In this document: piece by piece, positions 12,024 through 23,473 of the stretch
Position numbering within the stretch: position 1 is the stretch's first letter
How the letters are laid out: each line of letters starts with the position of its first letter
Notes under the pieces: model-generated
Told to the model about the DNA's origin: nothing
Databases searched by the model: none
The model's input: only the letters and a program-made list of their open reading frames with translations
Source: Anthostomella pinea
Lineage: Eukaryota > Ascomycota > Sordariomycetes > Xylariales > Xylariaceae
Direction: 5' to 3'
Length of the DNA: 64,000 bases
NCBI GenBank assembly: GCA_963556695.1
Contig: CAUWAG010000020.1
Span: forward strand, 3,348,001 to 3,412,000
Made by a program: the position numbers and the translations under genes

Positions 12024-12252
12024 CATACTATACATACAATACATACAATACATACAATACATACAATACATACAATACATACAATACATACAATACATAC
12101 AATACATACAATACATACAATACATACAATACATACAATACATACAATACATACAATACATACAATACATACAATACATACAATACATACAATACATACA
12201 ATACATACAATACATACAATACATACAATACATACAATACATACAATACATA
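12024..12252 (+). repeat. Minisatellite, 9-bp unit CATACAATA, about 25 copies
   Basis: Near-perfect tandem array of CATACAATA; only the first unit differs (CATACTATA). Because the unit is a multiple of three, open frames on both strands (His-Thr-Ile repeats) are artefacts. It is flanked by decayed AT-rich DNA. Confidence 0.98.
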
Positions 12253-12787
12253 GCCGTATATAAAGTAAACAGTAATAGGTAAAAGTTTGAATTAAAGATT
12301 TTTAAAAAATTGAATTTTTACTACTTACATTAAACTTGTTAAATATATCGTTATTTTCATTGATTTTTAACCTTTTAAACATCCGACTTTTTATAAAATA
12401 ATATTTCAACATTGATTTCGAGCGCGGTTTTTAAGAAAAGCTTTAAAAATACGTTAATGAAATTACGTCTATTTATAATAATATAATTATACGATTAGTA
12501 AATAAACCGAGTAAACGAAAGTTTTTTATAAAAATATTTATATAAAAACGTAAAAAGGTTATTATAAAAACTTTGGGAAGCATTCTTAACTATTAAAAGC
12601 AAGAAAATCTTTAAATAGATAGTTTTTAATAAAACAAGAGCAGAGTTTTTTTATAAAAATAATAAATGCAATAAAAGGTATAAAACGGCGTTCTTTAATA
12701 AAAAATTTGCTAACGTTAAAAGTAGGGCATCTTCAAAGTAAAAAAGGTAATTATATATTTTAATTAAACAAGATTTAAACTTATACT

Positions 12788-13270
12788 ATTACAAACTAAC
12801 GAACAGTGCGGCCTCATAGCAGGCCCAGAAGAGACGATTGGAAACAAGTTGACCAGTAAGTAGGGTGCTGATCAGTGGAGAGATCAGAGCAACAGAGCAA
12901 CGGTACACAAATCACGTGACCAGCAGAACCTTGGTCACATGACTAAGAATTTGGATCACTGGATCACTGGATCACCATGGTGAGCCACCTAATCAGTGAG
13001 GGAGAGATTGGATATATAAGGATGGATATTTCCTAGCTAGACAAATAGATAGTCTCTGCCTCAGTGATCAATCCAAGCATCTTAGCCAACCCTAAGGTGG
13101 GAGAAATCTCCTGACAACTCGACTATTCAGTGATCCCCCGGATCAGACCAAGCCCCAGCATCTGAGTGTTTTCTAGTTAACAGAAGCCTCTATCGTCCTT
13201 TGTGTTGACTTACCTCAAAACATAAACCCTATAGAACCCTTTAGCCTTATAGGTTAGACGGCTCGTCACA
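12788..13270 (-). repeat. 480-bp LTR-like repeat, copy 1 of an inverted pair
   Basis: GC-normal island that is the reverse complement of 22611-23096 with few differences. In the orientation of this copy's minus strand it starts TGTGACGAGCCG. It contains a TATATAAGG promoter-like word and reads like a long terminal repeat with its own promoter. Outer ends are uncertain because the flanks are RIP-altered and no target-site duplication is obvious. Confidence 0.75.
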
Positions 13271-14601
13271 TTTAATAAGATAAAACCTCGAGTAACTAAA
13301 AATTATACTTACTAGCTTCAATACCCGCAGCTAGTCTCGAGGTTCCGCTTATAAAGCTTTAAAGCTATTCGTATTAAAGTAATTATTAAGTTTACGGCTA
13401 GCTTAAAAGGTTTATAAAAGCTTTTAAGCTAGGCGGACATCTTTAAAAATATTAAAAAGGCTTTTATTATAAACTTTAATAAAGACTTTCAATATTAATA
13501 AGAGAACGTTATATATTATCTCTTAAAAATATATAAAACAAAGGATAGAAAGTTACGTTAATCGTATACGTAAACTTATCGTTATATTAAAAAACGAAAA
13601 TAAAATAAAACCTTTATTTTTTAAGACCTCAAAATATTTCAGAATTTATAGAACGAAGTATAAAGTTATTAAAATATAAATACTGATCCTTATATTAAGG
13701 AATCTTTAATAACTTACATGAATATATTTATAAGTATTTCCATATTAATATTAATATTTAACGTTAAAAATAAATAAAGCTTTTTAAAATATTTTTTAAA
13801 TTATTACAAAGATAACCTTTTAAAGATCTTATTATAATAAAAGTAATGGCGGTAAAATATCTAGTAATGTTATTAAACAGTTTTATTAAAAAAGCGTTAA
13901 TTCGGGCATTTTTAACTTTTCAAAATCGTTGTTTATAAATTAATAGTCATTGCGATATTTATATTTATAAAAATTAGAAATTAAGAATTATGATTAAAGG
14001 CTTTATATATATCTTTCGTATTCAAAAATAATATTAAATATTTAAACCCCGTAATAATTAAAATACGTATAGAAAGTAAGAAGAGAAAATCTTTTAAAAG
14101 TAAGGTTTAATTTAAAAAAAGTCGTAGTTTATATTATTACCAGTGTTAATGATAATTTTAATTTTATTTCAATATTTAAAAGACTTTTTTTAAGGGTTTT
14201 CATACTAATAATCGTTTAAGTTGGTAGTAAAAAAGCGATCGTACTTGGGGAAAAAATTTAAGCTTTTTAAAGTTGACTTTTTTATTACTGTTTTAAAAAA
14301 AACCACCAATATTTTAACGGTTTAACAGTGGTTCAAATATCCGTTTTTTTCAAATCAAGTTAATTTTGGTTTAATCAATTATATTTATAAACTTACATTT
14401 AACGTTAATACAGTCGAAATTATTACATTTTATAAGCTTATTAAATTTTAACTTTTTATATTTTATTATTATTACTATAAACACATTATAAACAAAAACG
14501 GCCAAAACTTTTATCGTAAGTTTAATAAATATCCTTATCAATAATTCTATGACTTTTAATAAAAAGTATCTATTGTTTTAATATAAAGCATTTAAGCTTA
14601 T

Positions 14602-14758
14602 TGTCATGGTCTGGTAAAGGTAGCCTATGTGGTGAGTCCTGGAGCCCGGACATGAGTACATGTACCACCATTGAATGTCAAGCTGCCACGCTTGATATTC
14701 GACATCCTCTTAGGAGGAACAGCCGTGGCATGGTGGTTATGGTGAGAGTTCCGTCACA
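14602..14758 (+). mobile_element. Short solo LTR-like element, 157 bp, TSD CTTAT
   Basis: Starts TGTCATGGTCTGG, ends GTTCCGTCACA, and is flanked by the direct 5-bp duplication CTTAT (14597-14601 and 14759-14763). TG...CA ends with a 5-bp duplication are the hallmark of an LTR. The element is GC-normal inside RIP-degraded DNA. Confidence 0.82.
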
Positions 14759-14890
14759 CTTATTAACAATGTAATTTTTAAGAATATTCGGCATTATTTG
14801 GTAACTAATCAACTGACATTTCTATAAAACAATATTATAATAAAAATACTTATATACGAGAGAAAGAAAGATATATAATTTAAATGCTAG

Positions 14891-15137
14891 TGTGACGTTC
14901 CGTAGATGTGAATAGGACATAAAAGCCCTTGTTTACTACGTATGTATAACAATCTCTGGCTGAAGAGGAAAAAGAAGACCGAGCGGCACAGCCAAATCTG
15001 GTGGGCACCTAGATAAGTGTGTCTGCCCCACGATTCAGAACCCTAGTGGGTCTGGGACAACCAGTCGTCTAAGAGGTCACGTGTTGTCAGGTGATTCTAG
15101 AACCATCACCAATGGTAGCGACGTAGCAACCATCACA
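14891..15137 (+). mobile_element. Solo LTR-like element, 247 bp, TSD GCTAG
   Basis: Runs from TGTGACGTTCC to AACCATCACA with GCTAG at 14886-14890 and 15138-15142. From about base 58 onward it matches the fragment at 37941-38128 (AATCTCTGGCTGAAGAGG), so it belongs to a multicopy family. Confidence 0.83.
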
Positions 15138-15829
15138 GCTAGGATATAATACAAAACACGTAAATTCAATAAACTATTAAAAATACGTAAATTATATAGT
15201 TATACGTAATTTAAATAAATTTTAACCGAGAATCTAACTTTATATCCGGAATACTTAAACTACTTTTTTTACTTAACCATATTATTAACCATGTTATTAG
15301 TTATAATATTACATCGAAACATTCGTTTTTTAAACATAAGTATAACGACCACATATTTACGTGAAGCCTTAAAGATAACCTTTTAAATAAGCAAATTATA
15401 CTTTAAAAATCGCTTTATTTCGATTTAAACGAGTGATTCTATAAAATATATATCCGATTACATTTATAACTATATATTACTATATATTTAAAAATGTTAA
15501 AATATCGCCGTATATACTCTTACATATATATAATATTTTATCGCTTATATAAATGGCTTACACTTGCTTTTTCTATTTTTTAAATAATAGAATTATTCCT
15601 TTAAAACAACGCTTTATATATATTGTTTATATTTATACATGATTAAATATGAAAATGGATCGTTCTTGTTGTTGTATAATGAGAAAAATTATTTTAAAAA
15701 AAATTATACGTCATCATTTAATAAGTTTTATTAGTTAAAATATCGATTCAATTAGTTACAATGAGCTAAAATCGTATATAAGTATTATATAAATAATTAT
15801 CGTTACGCTTTTATTATTAAATATATTTA

Positions 15830-16032
15830 TGTGAGATTCTAGAAGGGTTACAAGCCTTGAGGGTACGAGTGGTTGCAGCAAATGTTGTTGTCATTCTCAA
15901 GTATGCTTAGCAGGGCTAATCTACAGCTAAATACCATATTGCACCATGATAGGGTAGATCCACTGTTCCTTTGACAGCCTCTTAGTGGGTACTGCACCTA
16001 AGGGCACCATATCTGGGATCCAACATCTGACA
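15830..16032 (+). mobile_element. Solo LTR-like element, 203 bp, TSD ATTTA
   Basis: Begins TGTGAGATTCTAG and ends CCAACATCTGACA, with ATTTA duplicated at 15825-15829 and 16033-16037. A close second copy in the same orientation is at 23149-23351. Confidence 0.85.
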
Positions 16033-16141
16033 ATTTATATTAAATAAATACGTAATAATTTTTATAAAAAAAGTTTATTAAATATATCGAATAAAGGTTA
16101 CTGCCGATTCAATAAAATAACGGTTACAAATTAAATATAAT

Positions 16142-16344
16142 TGTCGGATGTAGTGGTGGTTCAGAGTGTGTCCTTAGGTGGTCTGTGCGCTGTGGGTGAG
16201 ATAGTTGCCCCACAGCTCTGTTACCACTGCGGATAGACGCGTTGAACCCGTATTTAGGTGTGAATCTGTCCGTACCAGGTAGACTTGAAACAACCAACAA
16301 ACAAGCACGTACGAACCGAATATTCCGCATGACGAATTTTCACA
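16142..16344 (+). mobile_element. Solo LTR-like element, 203 bp, TSD ATAAT
   Basis: Begins TGTCGGATGTAG and ends GAATTTTCACA, with ATAAT at 16137-16141 and 16345-16349. It interrupts the first unit of the 1.4-2.7 kb tandem repeat; the second unit lacks it at the equivalent place. Confidence 0.8.
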
Positions 16345-16559
16345 ATAATTAACTAATATTTTCGATCGTTTCATTTTTTAAAGCAATTTCGTATTGAGAA
16401 GACATATTGTGGTAGTTTTAAAAATATATCGTCAAGGTTTTAAAACTATCACGTGGTATTTAAAAGGATTACGTGGTATTAAAAGGAGATATTAAAGGTC
16501 GGTCTAATTGGAAGAGGAGTCGTTTAATCAAAAGGGATGCCAGGCAAAGTAGGTCTGGT

Positions 16560-17420
16560 GATCTGGATTTGGGTGTATTAAAGTGTGAATCTGGATCATC
16601 TCGTCTCATGGTGACGGTATCAAGGTGAAGGCGGCTTGGTTCTGAACGAGGGCATCGAATTAGTGTTTGCCGCTCAAGATGGATGGGACGATCTGATATT
16701 GGGTGCGAATGCCACGAAAATCTGGATTGTCACGTCCCCTGGAGATGGATTGACGTCGCTCGAAGGGATGAATTGTTGGTCTGCCGTGCTTCTGCCGAAG
16801 TGATGCCGATAGGGATTCAACCGCTCTGAATGGCTGCGACGATCTGATATTGGCTATGACTAACACCCAAATCTGGATTGTCACGTCCCCTGGTATCGGG
16901 ACCCATCTGATCTGAACCATCTGAAGGGAACCATATCTGACGAAAGGAAGGAAGGGAACCGTCTGATCTGCCTCTCTGAATGGCCGTGACGATCAGAGAT
17001 TGGGTGCAAAGGCCACACAAATCTGATCATCACGTCCCTTGGTATCGGGAACCACCTGATCTAAACTACATCTAACGAAAGGAAGGAAAGGAACCATTTG
17101 ATCTGCCGCTTTGGATAGATGTGACGATCTGGCATTAGGTGTATCTGACACCCAAACCTGGATTGTCACGTCCCCAGGTCTTGGGAACCATCTGATCGAA
17201 TGGAAGGAAGGAAACAATGGATGAATGAATGGATGGATGCCGTGCGGGATGGCTCTGATGATCTGGCATTGGGAGTAGAACACACACAAATCAGGATTAT
17301 CTGGACCCTCGAAGTTGAATTGTCGACATGGTTGACTGAAAATAATGGCATTCCGGCAATGGCTGGCAATACTGTGGCTCTTCAACCCCATTTCCAGCCA
17401 CAATGACGGATGGGTCACGG
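16560..17420 (+). repeat. Imperfect tandem array of 130-150 bp units
   Basis: GC-normal island in which the phrase ATCTGGATTGTCACGTCCC, or a variant, recurs at about 16592, 16721, 16871, 17021, 17158 and 17291. Each copy is preceded by GACGATCTG-type words and followed by GGTATCGGGAACCATCTG-type words and GGAAGGAAGG runs. The spacing is 129 to 150 bp. No other copy is seen in the window. Open frames across it are by-products of the repetition. Confidence 0.82.
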
Positions 17421-19904
17421 ACCAGGGTACAAGGTACCTTGGAGCCCAACTGGTACCCGTTTGTACCAGATTCGTACCCAACTGGGATGATAGCTACTTC
17501 TAGGATGGGGACACCACCCATCCCTTCTTTCAATCAAGTAACTTCCAGAATACAGACCAATAGCCACCATTCGTGACCCTGGTCCTTATTCTGGATACCG
17601 CTACCACGAGGCACAATACCCGACTGAAAGGCGGTTGTGACGATCAGGTTTCGTATGGGATTACCATACAATTCCAGATCGCTTGCCCCCGAATGAGGTA
17701 AACGAGATAAAAGGCTGTCCAGTAAGAGCCATTTAATCTAGGAAAAACAACAGCACAATAAAGATGATTGTATACAAATTGGGAAAGCCACCTACCCGGG
17801 AAGGCTAAGACATAATATTAAAAACGTAAATTAAAAAAACCGAAAAAAACATCTATAATTATACGTAATTTTAGCTAATTTCCGAACGAAAAATAAAATT
17901 TTATATTCAAAATATTCGGACTATTTCACTTATTTAACCATATTATTAGCTACGTTATTAGTTAAAATATTATTTCAAAGTATCCGTTTTTAAAGCGTAA
18001 ATGAAACGATTACGTGTTTACGTAAAGCCTTATAAAAATAATTAAACCATTTAATTAAATAGCTTATACTTAAATAAAATTCGCATTGCTTTAATTCGAA
18101 CGAGTAACCTTTGAAAAACATAAATTCGATTATATTTGTAGTTATATATTATATAATTAAAAATGCTAAAATATCGCCCTATATACTTATATATATATAA
18201 AACCCTTTATCGTCTATATAAATCCCTTATACCTACTTTTTTTAAACTAAAAATAAAAAAGTTGCTCTTTATTTCTTTACTTCCAAAAAAAATGCTTAAT
18301 AAACATAATATATATAACGTATATTCGTATATAAGTTAATATTAAAATTAATAGTTTTCGTCGTTAATAATTTGAAGAATTTTTAGTATAAAATCGGTGA
18401 GTTATTGGTTAATAGATACCATTAATTATTAAGTATCAATTAAGTTAATGATAACAAGGGAAAATCGTATATAAGTATTATACGAATAAGAGTAGTAATA
18501 ATCAAACTGCTAAATAATAGAATAAACAATAAAACAATAAAATATAACTATATATTATATTAAAAATAAGTTGACGTTAACTCGATGAAATAAGGATTAC
18601 TAGTTAAGTATAACTAGCTAATATTTTGATCGTTTTATCTTTTAAAACGATTTTATATTCAAAAGGTATAGCGGAATAATCTCAGAAATATATCGATAAA
18701 GTTTTAAAAAATTACGTAACATTAGAAGGAAATTTTAAAAGTCGGTTTAATCGAAAAAAGTCATTTGATTAAAAAAGATGTTAAGAAAATAGGTTTAATA
18801 AAGCAAAGCTAAGATTTAATCTTTTTATAATAACGGATTTTTTAAAAGGTTTGGTAATAAAGGTAATAACTACCTAGATCCTCGTGTAAAGCTTTTAATT
18901 AAACTAAAATTAAATATTTCAATTATTTTAACGTTTAAAAGTTTTGTTTAAAAACATTCTAAATCTTCATAATAAGTTTACCGCTTTACCGTATTCGACG
19001 AGTCTTATATAAATCTTAATTAAGTTTTTATTTATAAAACCTAATAAATTATCTGATTATAATTAATAAAGTAACGAAGAAAAGTATGTTTAAAAGAGCC
19101 ATTTAGTCTTAAAACCTATTATTATAATAAACTTACTTATAAAAAGAGCCACCTAGCTTAAAAGGCTGAGATATAATATTAAAAACGTGAATTAAATAAA
19201 CCGAAAAAAATGAATGTAAATTATATATTTATACGTGGTTCTAGCTAATCTCAAACGGAAAAATCTATCTTTTATATTCAAAACACCCGGACTACTTCTC
19301 TTACTTAGCCATACTACTAGTCACGTTACACCTTATAATACTAATTTAAACATTAATAAAAAGTACTATTAATTAAACTTAACCGTAAAAATTCTATCGT
19401 CATAAAATAGATTATTAAAAAAATTAGACCGTTTTATTTGAATTAATTGACTTAAAAGTAAACTTTCTTAATTAAATTAATAACTTTACTTTTTACTATT
19501 TAAATTATTCCGCTTTTTTCGATTGATTACCTCGGCTTATTAAATAAAAACTTTTAATATAACATTTATAATAAACGTTTCGTATTTTATAATATAAAAA
19601 GTTAAATATAAAACAAGGGTTTTATTTTTGTTAGTAATAATAAAAGTTAAATAACGATTTTTCAAGTTAATTTCGTTAAACCTTTTAATAAATATAAATA
19701 CGTATATATAAACGATAGGTTAGTTATTATTTAAACTATCAAAAATTTTCAAATGTTTTTAATTAAATATCGCTTTATTATTTCATAAATAAGGAAGATT
19801 TTAATTTAAAATAAAACTTTTCAGTTTGATCGTAATGTTTTTAAAATCTTAAAAATTGTAAGAAGGTTAAAAAGCGCTATGTTTTTTTAAGTCAAACAAG
19901 CATA

Positions 19905-21762
19905 ACGTAGGTCACAAGCGAGCGGGACACACAAGCGAGTGGGACACACAAGCGAGTGAGACACTTTCATGAACCTCTCAAACTTTTAACTTCCAACCAG
20001 TATTCCTCTACCCACGACAATAGCACCGCATTATAATGAATCAGACATGCAGCTAGCTGTCCAAGCTAAAAAATGAGATCCTCATATTTCTATTTAAAAG
20101 CTTGCTAAAACTTTCCACCTACCAATCTCTACACTGGCTCAAAAAATCACCAGCTGACCATCACGACGCAATAGCATGCCCAATTTTAAAACTTACAGTT
20201 TCTGAAGAGAATGCCATTTACTTCTTCATACTTGACCTGGATGCGCAAGCATTTCCGCCCCAGTACACTTATATTGAAAATATAGCAAATCAATTGTTGG
20301 TGGCATATGGGGCTGGACGTGTCAGAAAGAACTGGATGGCAAACTTCATCAAACGTACACTAGGTCTCCGGACGCGTTTTCATTGTAGGATGAACTACTC
20401 AAGGGTCTTAAATGAAGATCCAGACGCGTATTGCGCGTGGTTTCGCCAAGTTGCGACAGTAATCGCAAAACACGGTATCTAAGACACGGACATTTATAAC
20501 TTTGACGAGACTGGGTTTATGATGGGCATTATTGGGTCTGGTATAATTGTCACAAGCACCAAAAGAAGTGGCAGGCCTAGACAAGCTCAGCAAGGTAACA
20601 GAGAATGGTTTATAATAATCTCTGTTATCAATTCTGATGGTTGTGTGGTCCCGCCGTTCATCATTTTACAGGGCAAAACACACCTTGCGTCATGGTACTG
20701 CGACACAACATTACTATGCGATTGAAAGGTGGCCGTGTCTAACAACGGATAGACTACAAATGAGATCGGTTTGAAATAGATCCAGTATTTTGACAAGTAT
20801 ACCAGACCGTATATGACCGCCGGTAAACGCCTCCTTATCCTAGATGGCTACGAAAGCCACCATTCCCAGGTCTTTAAAAATTATTGTTAGAATAATGGTT
20901 TCATTACCCTTTGTATGCCTGCCTACTCATCATATAGATTTTAGTCTTTAGATGTCGGCTGTTTTAGCCCGCTCAAACAAGCTTACAGTCGCATGATTGA
21001 GGATCTCATCCGGCGTCATATAACCTATGTTTCAAAGGAGGACTTCCTTACAGTGTTTTGTGAAGCACACAACGCTGCTATGACGCCAGGAAATATTCAA
21101 GCAGGTTTCAGTGCCACTGGGTTTGTTTCTTTTGACCCAGAAAGTGTTATTTCAAAGCTGGATGCTGTCGCTATTGTACGAACACCGTCACAAGACCCCA
21201 ATCTGCCACCCACTACTTAGACTTCCAAGACACCCACCACCATTAATGAACCAGTAAACCAATCAGTTTATATCCGGAATCAAGTCAGAAACTACCAGGG
21301 AAGCTCACATACATCAATAATTGATGCGTTGAGCTCGTTTTCAAAGTCTACATATAGTCTTATGCATAAGATCGCTTTGATTGATTTCCGGGTCCACGAG
21401 CTAGAGGAGGCCAATCACTTATTAAATAAACGCCAGAGAACAAAAAACAAATATTTAATAAAAGGAGGAATACTTTCTATTAAAGATGCAATAGGTCTTC
21501 AGGCTACAAAGGATAATGGTGAGCTGGCAAGACAGGAAATAGGTGAAGGTAGTCATCGTCTAAAGAGGGCGGCAGCACGTGAGCGGCGGTGTGGCGTTTG
21601 CGGCAACACTGGCCATAATGCGCGAACTTGTACAATAGAGATAGAAACCTCTGATGAAGAGGAATCCGATTGATTGAATTGAATTGAATGCGTTGTGATC
21701 AAGTTATTTGACATGGCAGTTGGGAGGTTGGTAAAAGTGTCCTGCTCGCTTGTGACGTACGT
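19905..21762 (+). mobile_element. Pogo/Fot1-type DNA transposon, copy A, RIP-inactivated
   Basis: 1858-bp element with TA target duplications (19903-19904, 21763-21764) and inverted ends ACGTASGTCACAAGCG. The transposase frame (start near 20036, end 21673) aligns along its length with the copy at 23521 but holds many transition-type stops: CAA to TAA at 20480; TGG to TGA at 20723; TGG to TAG at 20750, 20777 and 21218; CAG to TAG at 20889 and 20942. The C-terminus keeps a CCHC-type knuckle (CGVCGNTGHNARTC) followed by an acidic tail, the part that copy B has lost. Next to the left end, the word ACAAGCGAGYGRGACAC is repeated three times. The element is dead as a protein source but its ends look usable. 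Confidence 0.92.
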
Positions 21763-22610
21763 TAGTAAAAAAAAAAAAGATTCTTTTTAAAGTAATAATC
21801 GTAACATATTATTTAATTTATAAATATATGTCGTATTTAATCTTTTAAAAAGGTAAACATTAATAATCTTATTTCAATTTAACTTTTGAAGTTCTATAAA
21901 AACACGGTATAATTTAAAATATATTACTTATTACTAAAAACTAAATCCTTCATATTTTTTTCCCCGTTTCTTACAATAATAATTGGGGTTTTAAAGAAAT
22001 TTAAAGTGATAATAAAAATGATCATTATTTATTAAAGTATATTTTTAACAGCGGTTTTTAAACGGAAACAGTCTTTTTCACCATACATTATATTTAATAG
22101 TAGTAAAGAACGTTTCAAATCCAATATTTCATATTAAGTTGTTGATAAAACGCGTTTTATAAATCATATTGTATTATATTAAATATTCATAAAAACGGTT
22201 CGTTTTTTAAAATTCTAACGTTCTTTTGGTAATACATATAATAAGAAATATAATTACGTTATAAGTTTATAATAAGGAGTTTAAAGCTTTATATTAACCA
22301 TATATGTATAACGATTTTATATATATATATACTTTAAATAACATAAATGAAATAAAAATTAAAAAAAATTTGGTTTAAAAATCAAAATTTTAAAAATCTC
22401 GGGTTAATTTATTATTCGAATAATCACGCGTTTATTACGTAATACTAAACTAATACTGCTATAACTACCGATAATATATATATACATATATAACTATTAT
22501 GTATTAGTACTGTTTAAAAGTCAATAATAGTTAAAATAATATATAACATAAACTTATATATTTTTTAATCATTTTTATTACCTTCAAACTAGTCTTTGTT
22601 TACTAATATA

Positions 22611-23096
22611 TATGACGAGCCGTCTAACCTATAAGGCTAAAGGGTTCTATAGGGTTTATGTTTTGAGGTAAGTCAACACAAAGGACGATAGAGGCTTCTG
22701 TTAACTAGAAAACACTCAGATGCTGGGGCTTGGTCTGATCCGGGGGATCACTGAATAGTCGAGTTGTCAGGAGATTTCTCCCACCTTAGGGTTGGCTAAG
22801 ATGCTTGGATTAATCACTGAGGCAGAGACTGTCTATTTGTCTAGCTAGGAAATATCCATCCTTATATATCCAATCTCTCCCTCACTGATTAGGTGGCTCA
22901 CCATGGTGATCCAGTGATCCAGTGATCCAAATTCTTAGTCATGTGACCAAGGTTCTGCTGGTCACGTGATTTGTGTACCGTTGCTCTGTTGCTCTGATCT
23001 CTCCACTGATCAGTACCCTACTTACTGGTCAACTTGTTTCCAATCGTCTCTTCTGGGCCTGCTATGAGGCCGCACTGTTCGTTAATTTGTAATATT
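22611..23096 (+). repeat. 480-bp LTR-like repeat, copy 2 of an inverted pair
   Basis: Reverse complement of 12788-13270. Starts TATGACGAGCCG, where copy 1 has TGTGACGAGCCG, a RIP-type G-to-A difference. The two arms enclose 9.3 kb. They could be solo LTRs in opposite orientation or the arms of one larger element. Confidence 0.75.
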
Positions 23097-23148
23097 AAAC
23101 TTAATCCGGTAATTTTAATAAAGTTCGGGCTTAATTTTTATAACATAT

Positions 23149-23351
23149 TGTGAGATTCTAGAAGGGTCACAAGCCTTTGGTGTGTGAGCGGTCGCTGCAA
23201 ATGTTGTTGTCATTCTCAAGTATGCTCGGCAGAGCTAATCTACAGCTAAATACCATACTGCGCTATGCCAGGGTGGATCCACTGTTCCCTTGACAGCCCT
23301 TTAGTGGGTACTGCACCTAAGGGCACCATATCTGGGATCCAACATCTGACA
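23149..23351 (+). mobile_element. Solo LTR-like element, 203 bp, second copy
   Basis: Same family and orientation as 15830-16032, with identical termini (TGTGAGATTCTAG, CATCTGACA) and only scattered differences. No clear 5-bp duplication remains here, so the flanks may have been rearranged or mutated. Confidence 0.78.
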
Positions 23352-23473
23352 AAACCATTTAATATTAAGTGCATTATAATTATCTGTAAAGTCTTTAAAA
23401 AATATAAAGATTTAATTCACTTTCATATAAATACTTGCTTTTATTAATTATTATTTTTGGTTATAAACGCTTA

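Larger units (their letters stand above)
15143..19330 (+). repeat. Tandem copies of a decayed 1.4-2.7 kb unit
   Basis: Three successive units begin with the same degenerate words (ATAATA...AAAACGTRAATT, then a Tyr-codon-like AT-rich stretch): about 15143-17812, 17813-19175 and a partial copy 19176-19330. Corresponding landmarks recur in units 1 and 2, for instance the segment around 16350-16550 and that around 18605-18800, and the AAGAGCCATTTA end near 17726 and 19095. Unit 1 is longer because it carries two solo LTRs and the 130-150 bp array. Unit 2 is more strongly RIP-mutated. What the unit was originally is not recognisable. Confidence 0.65.

Noticed and set aside
11997..12263. Long open frames of His-Thr-Ile, Met-Tyr-Cys and Val-Leu-Tyr repeats
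   Set aside because: They are translations of the CATACAATA minisatellite, whose 9-bp unit keeps all frames open.
16660..17533. Minus-strand open frames across the GC-normal island at 16.6-17.5 kb
   Set aside because: They repeat with the 130-150 bp units and look like by-products of tandem repetition, not a protein-coding gene.
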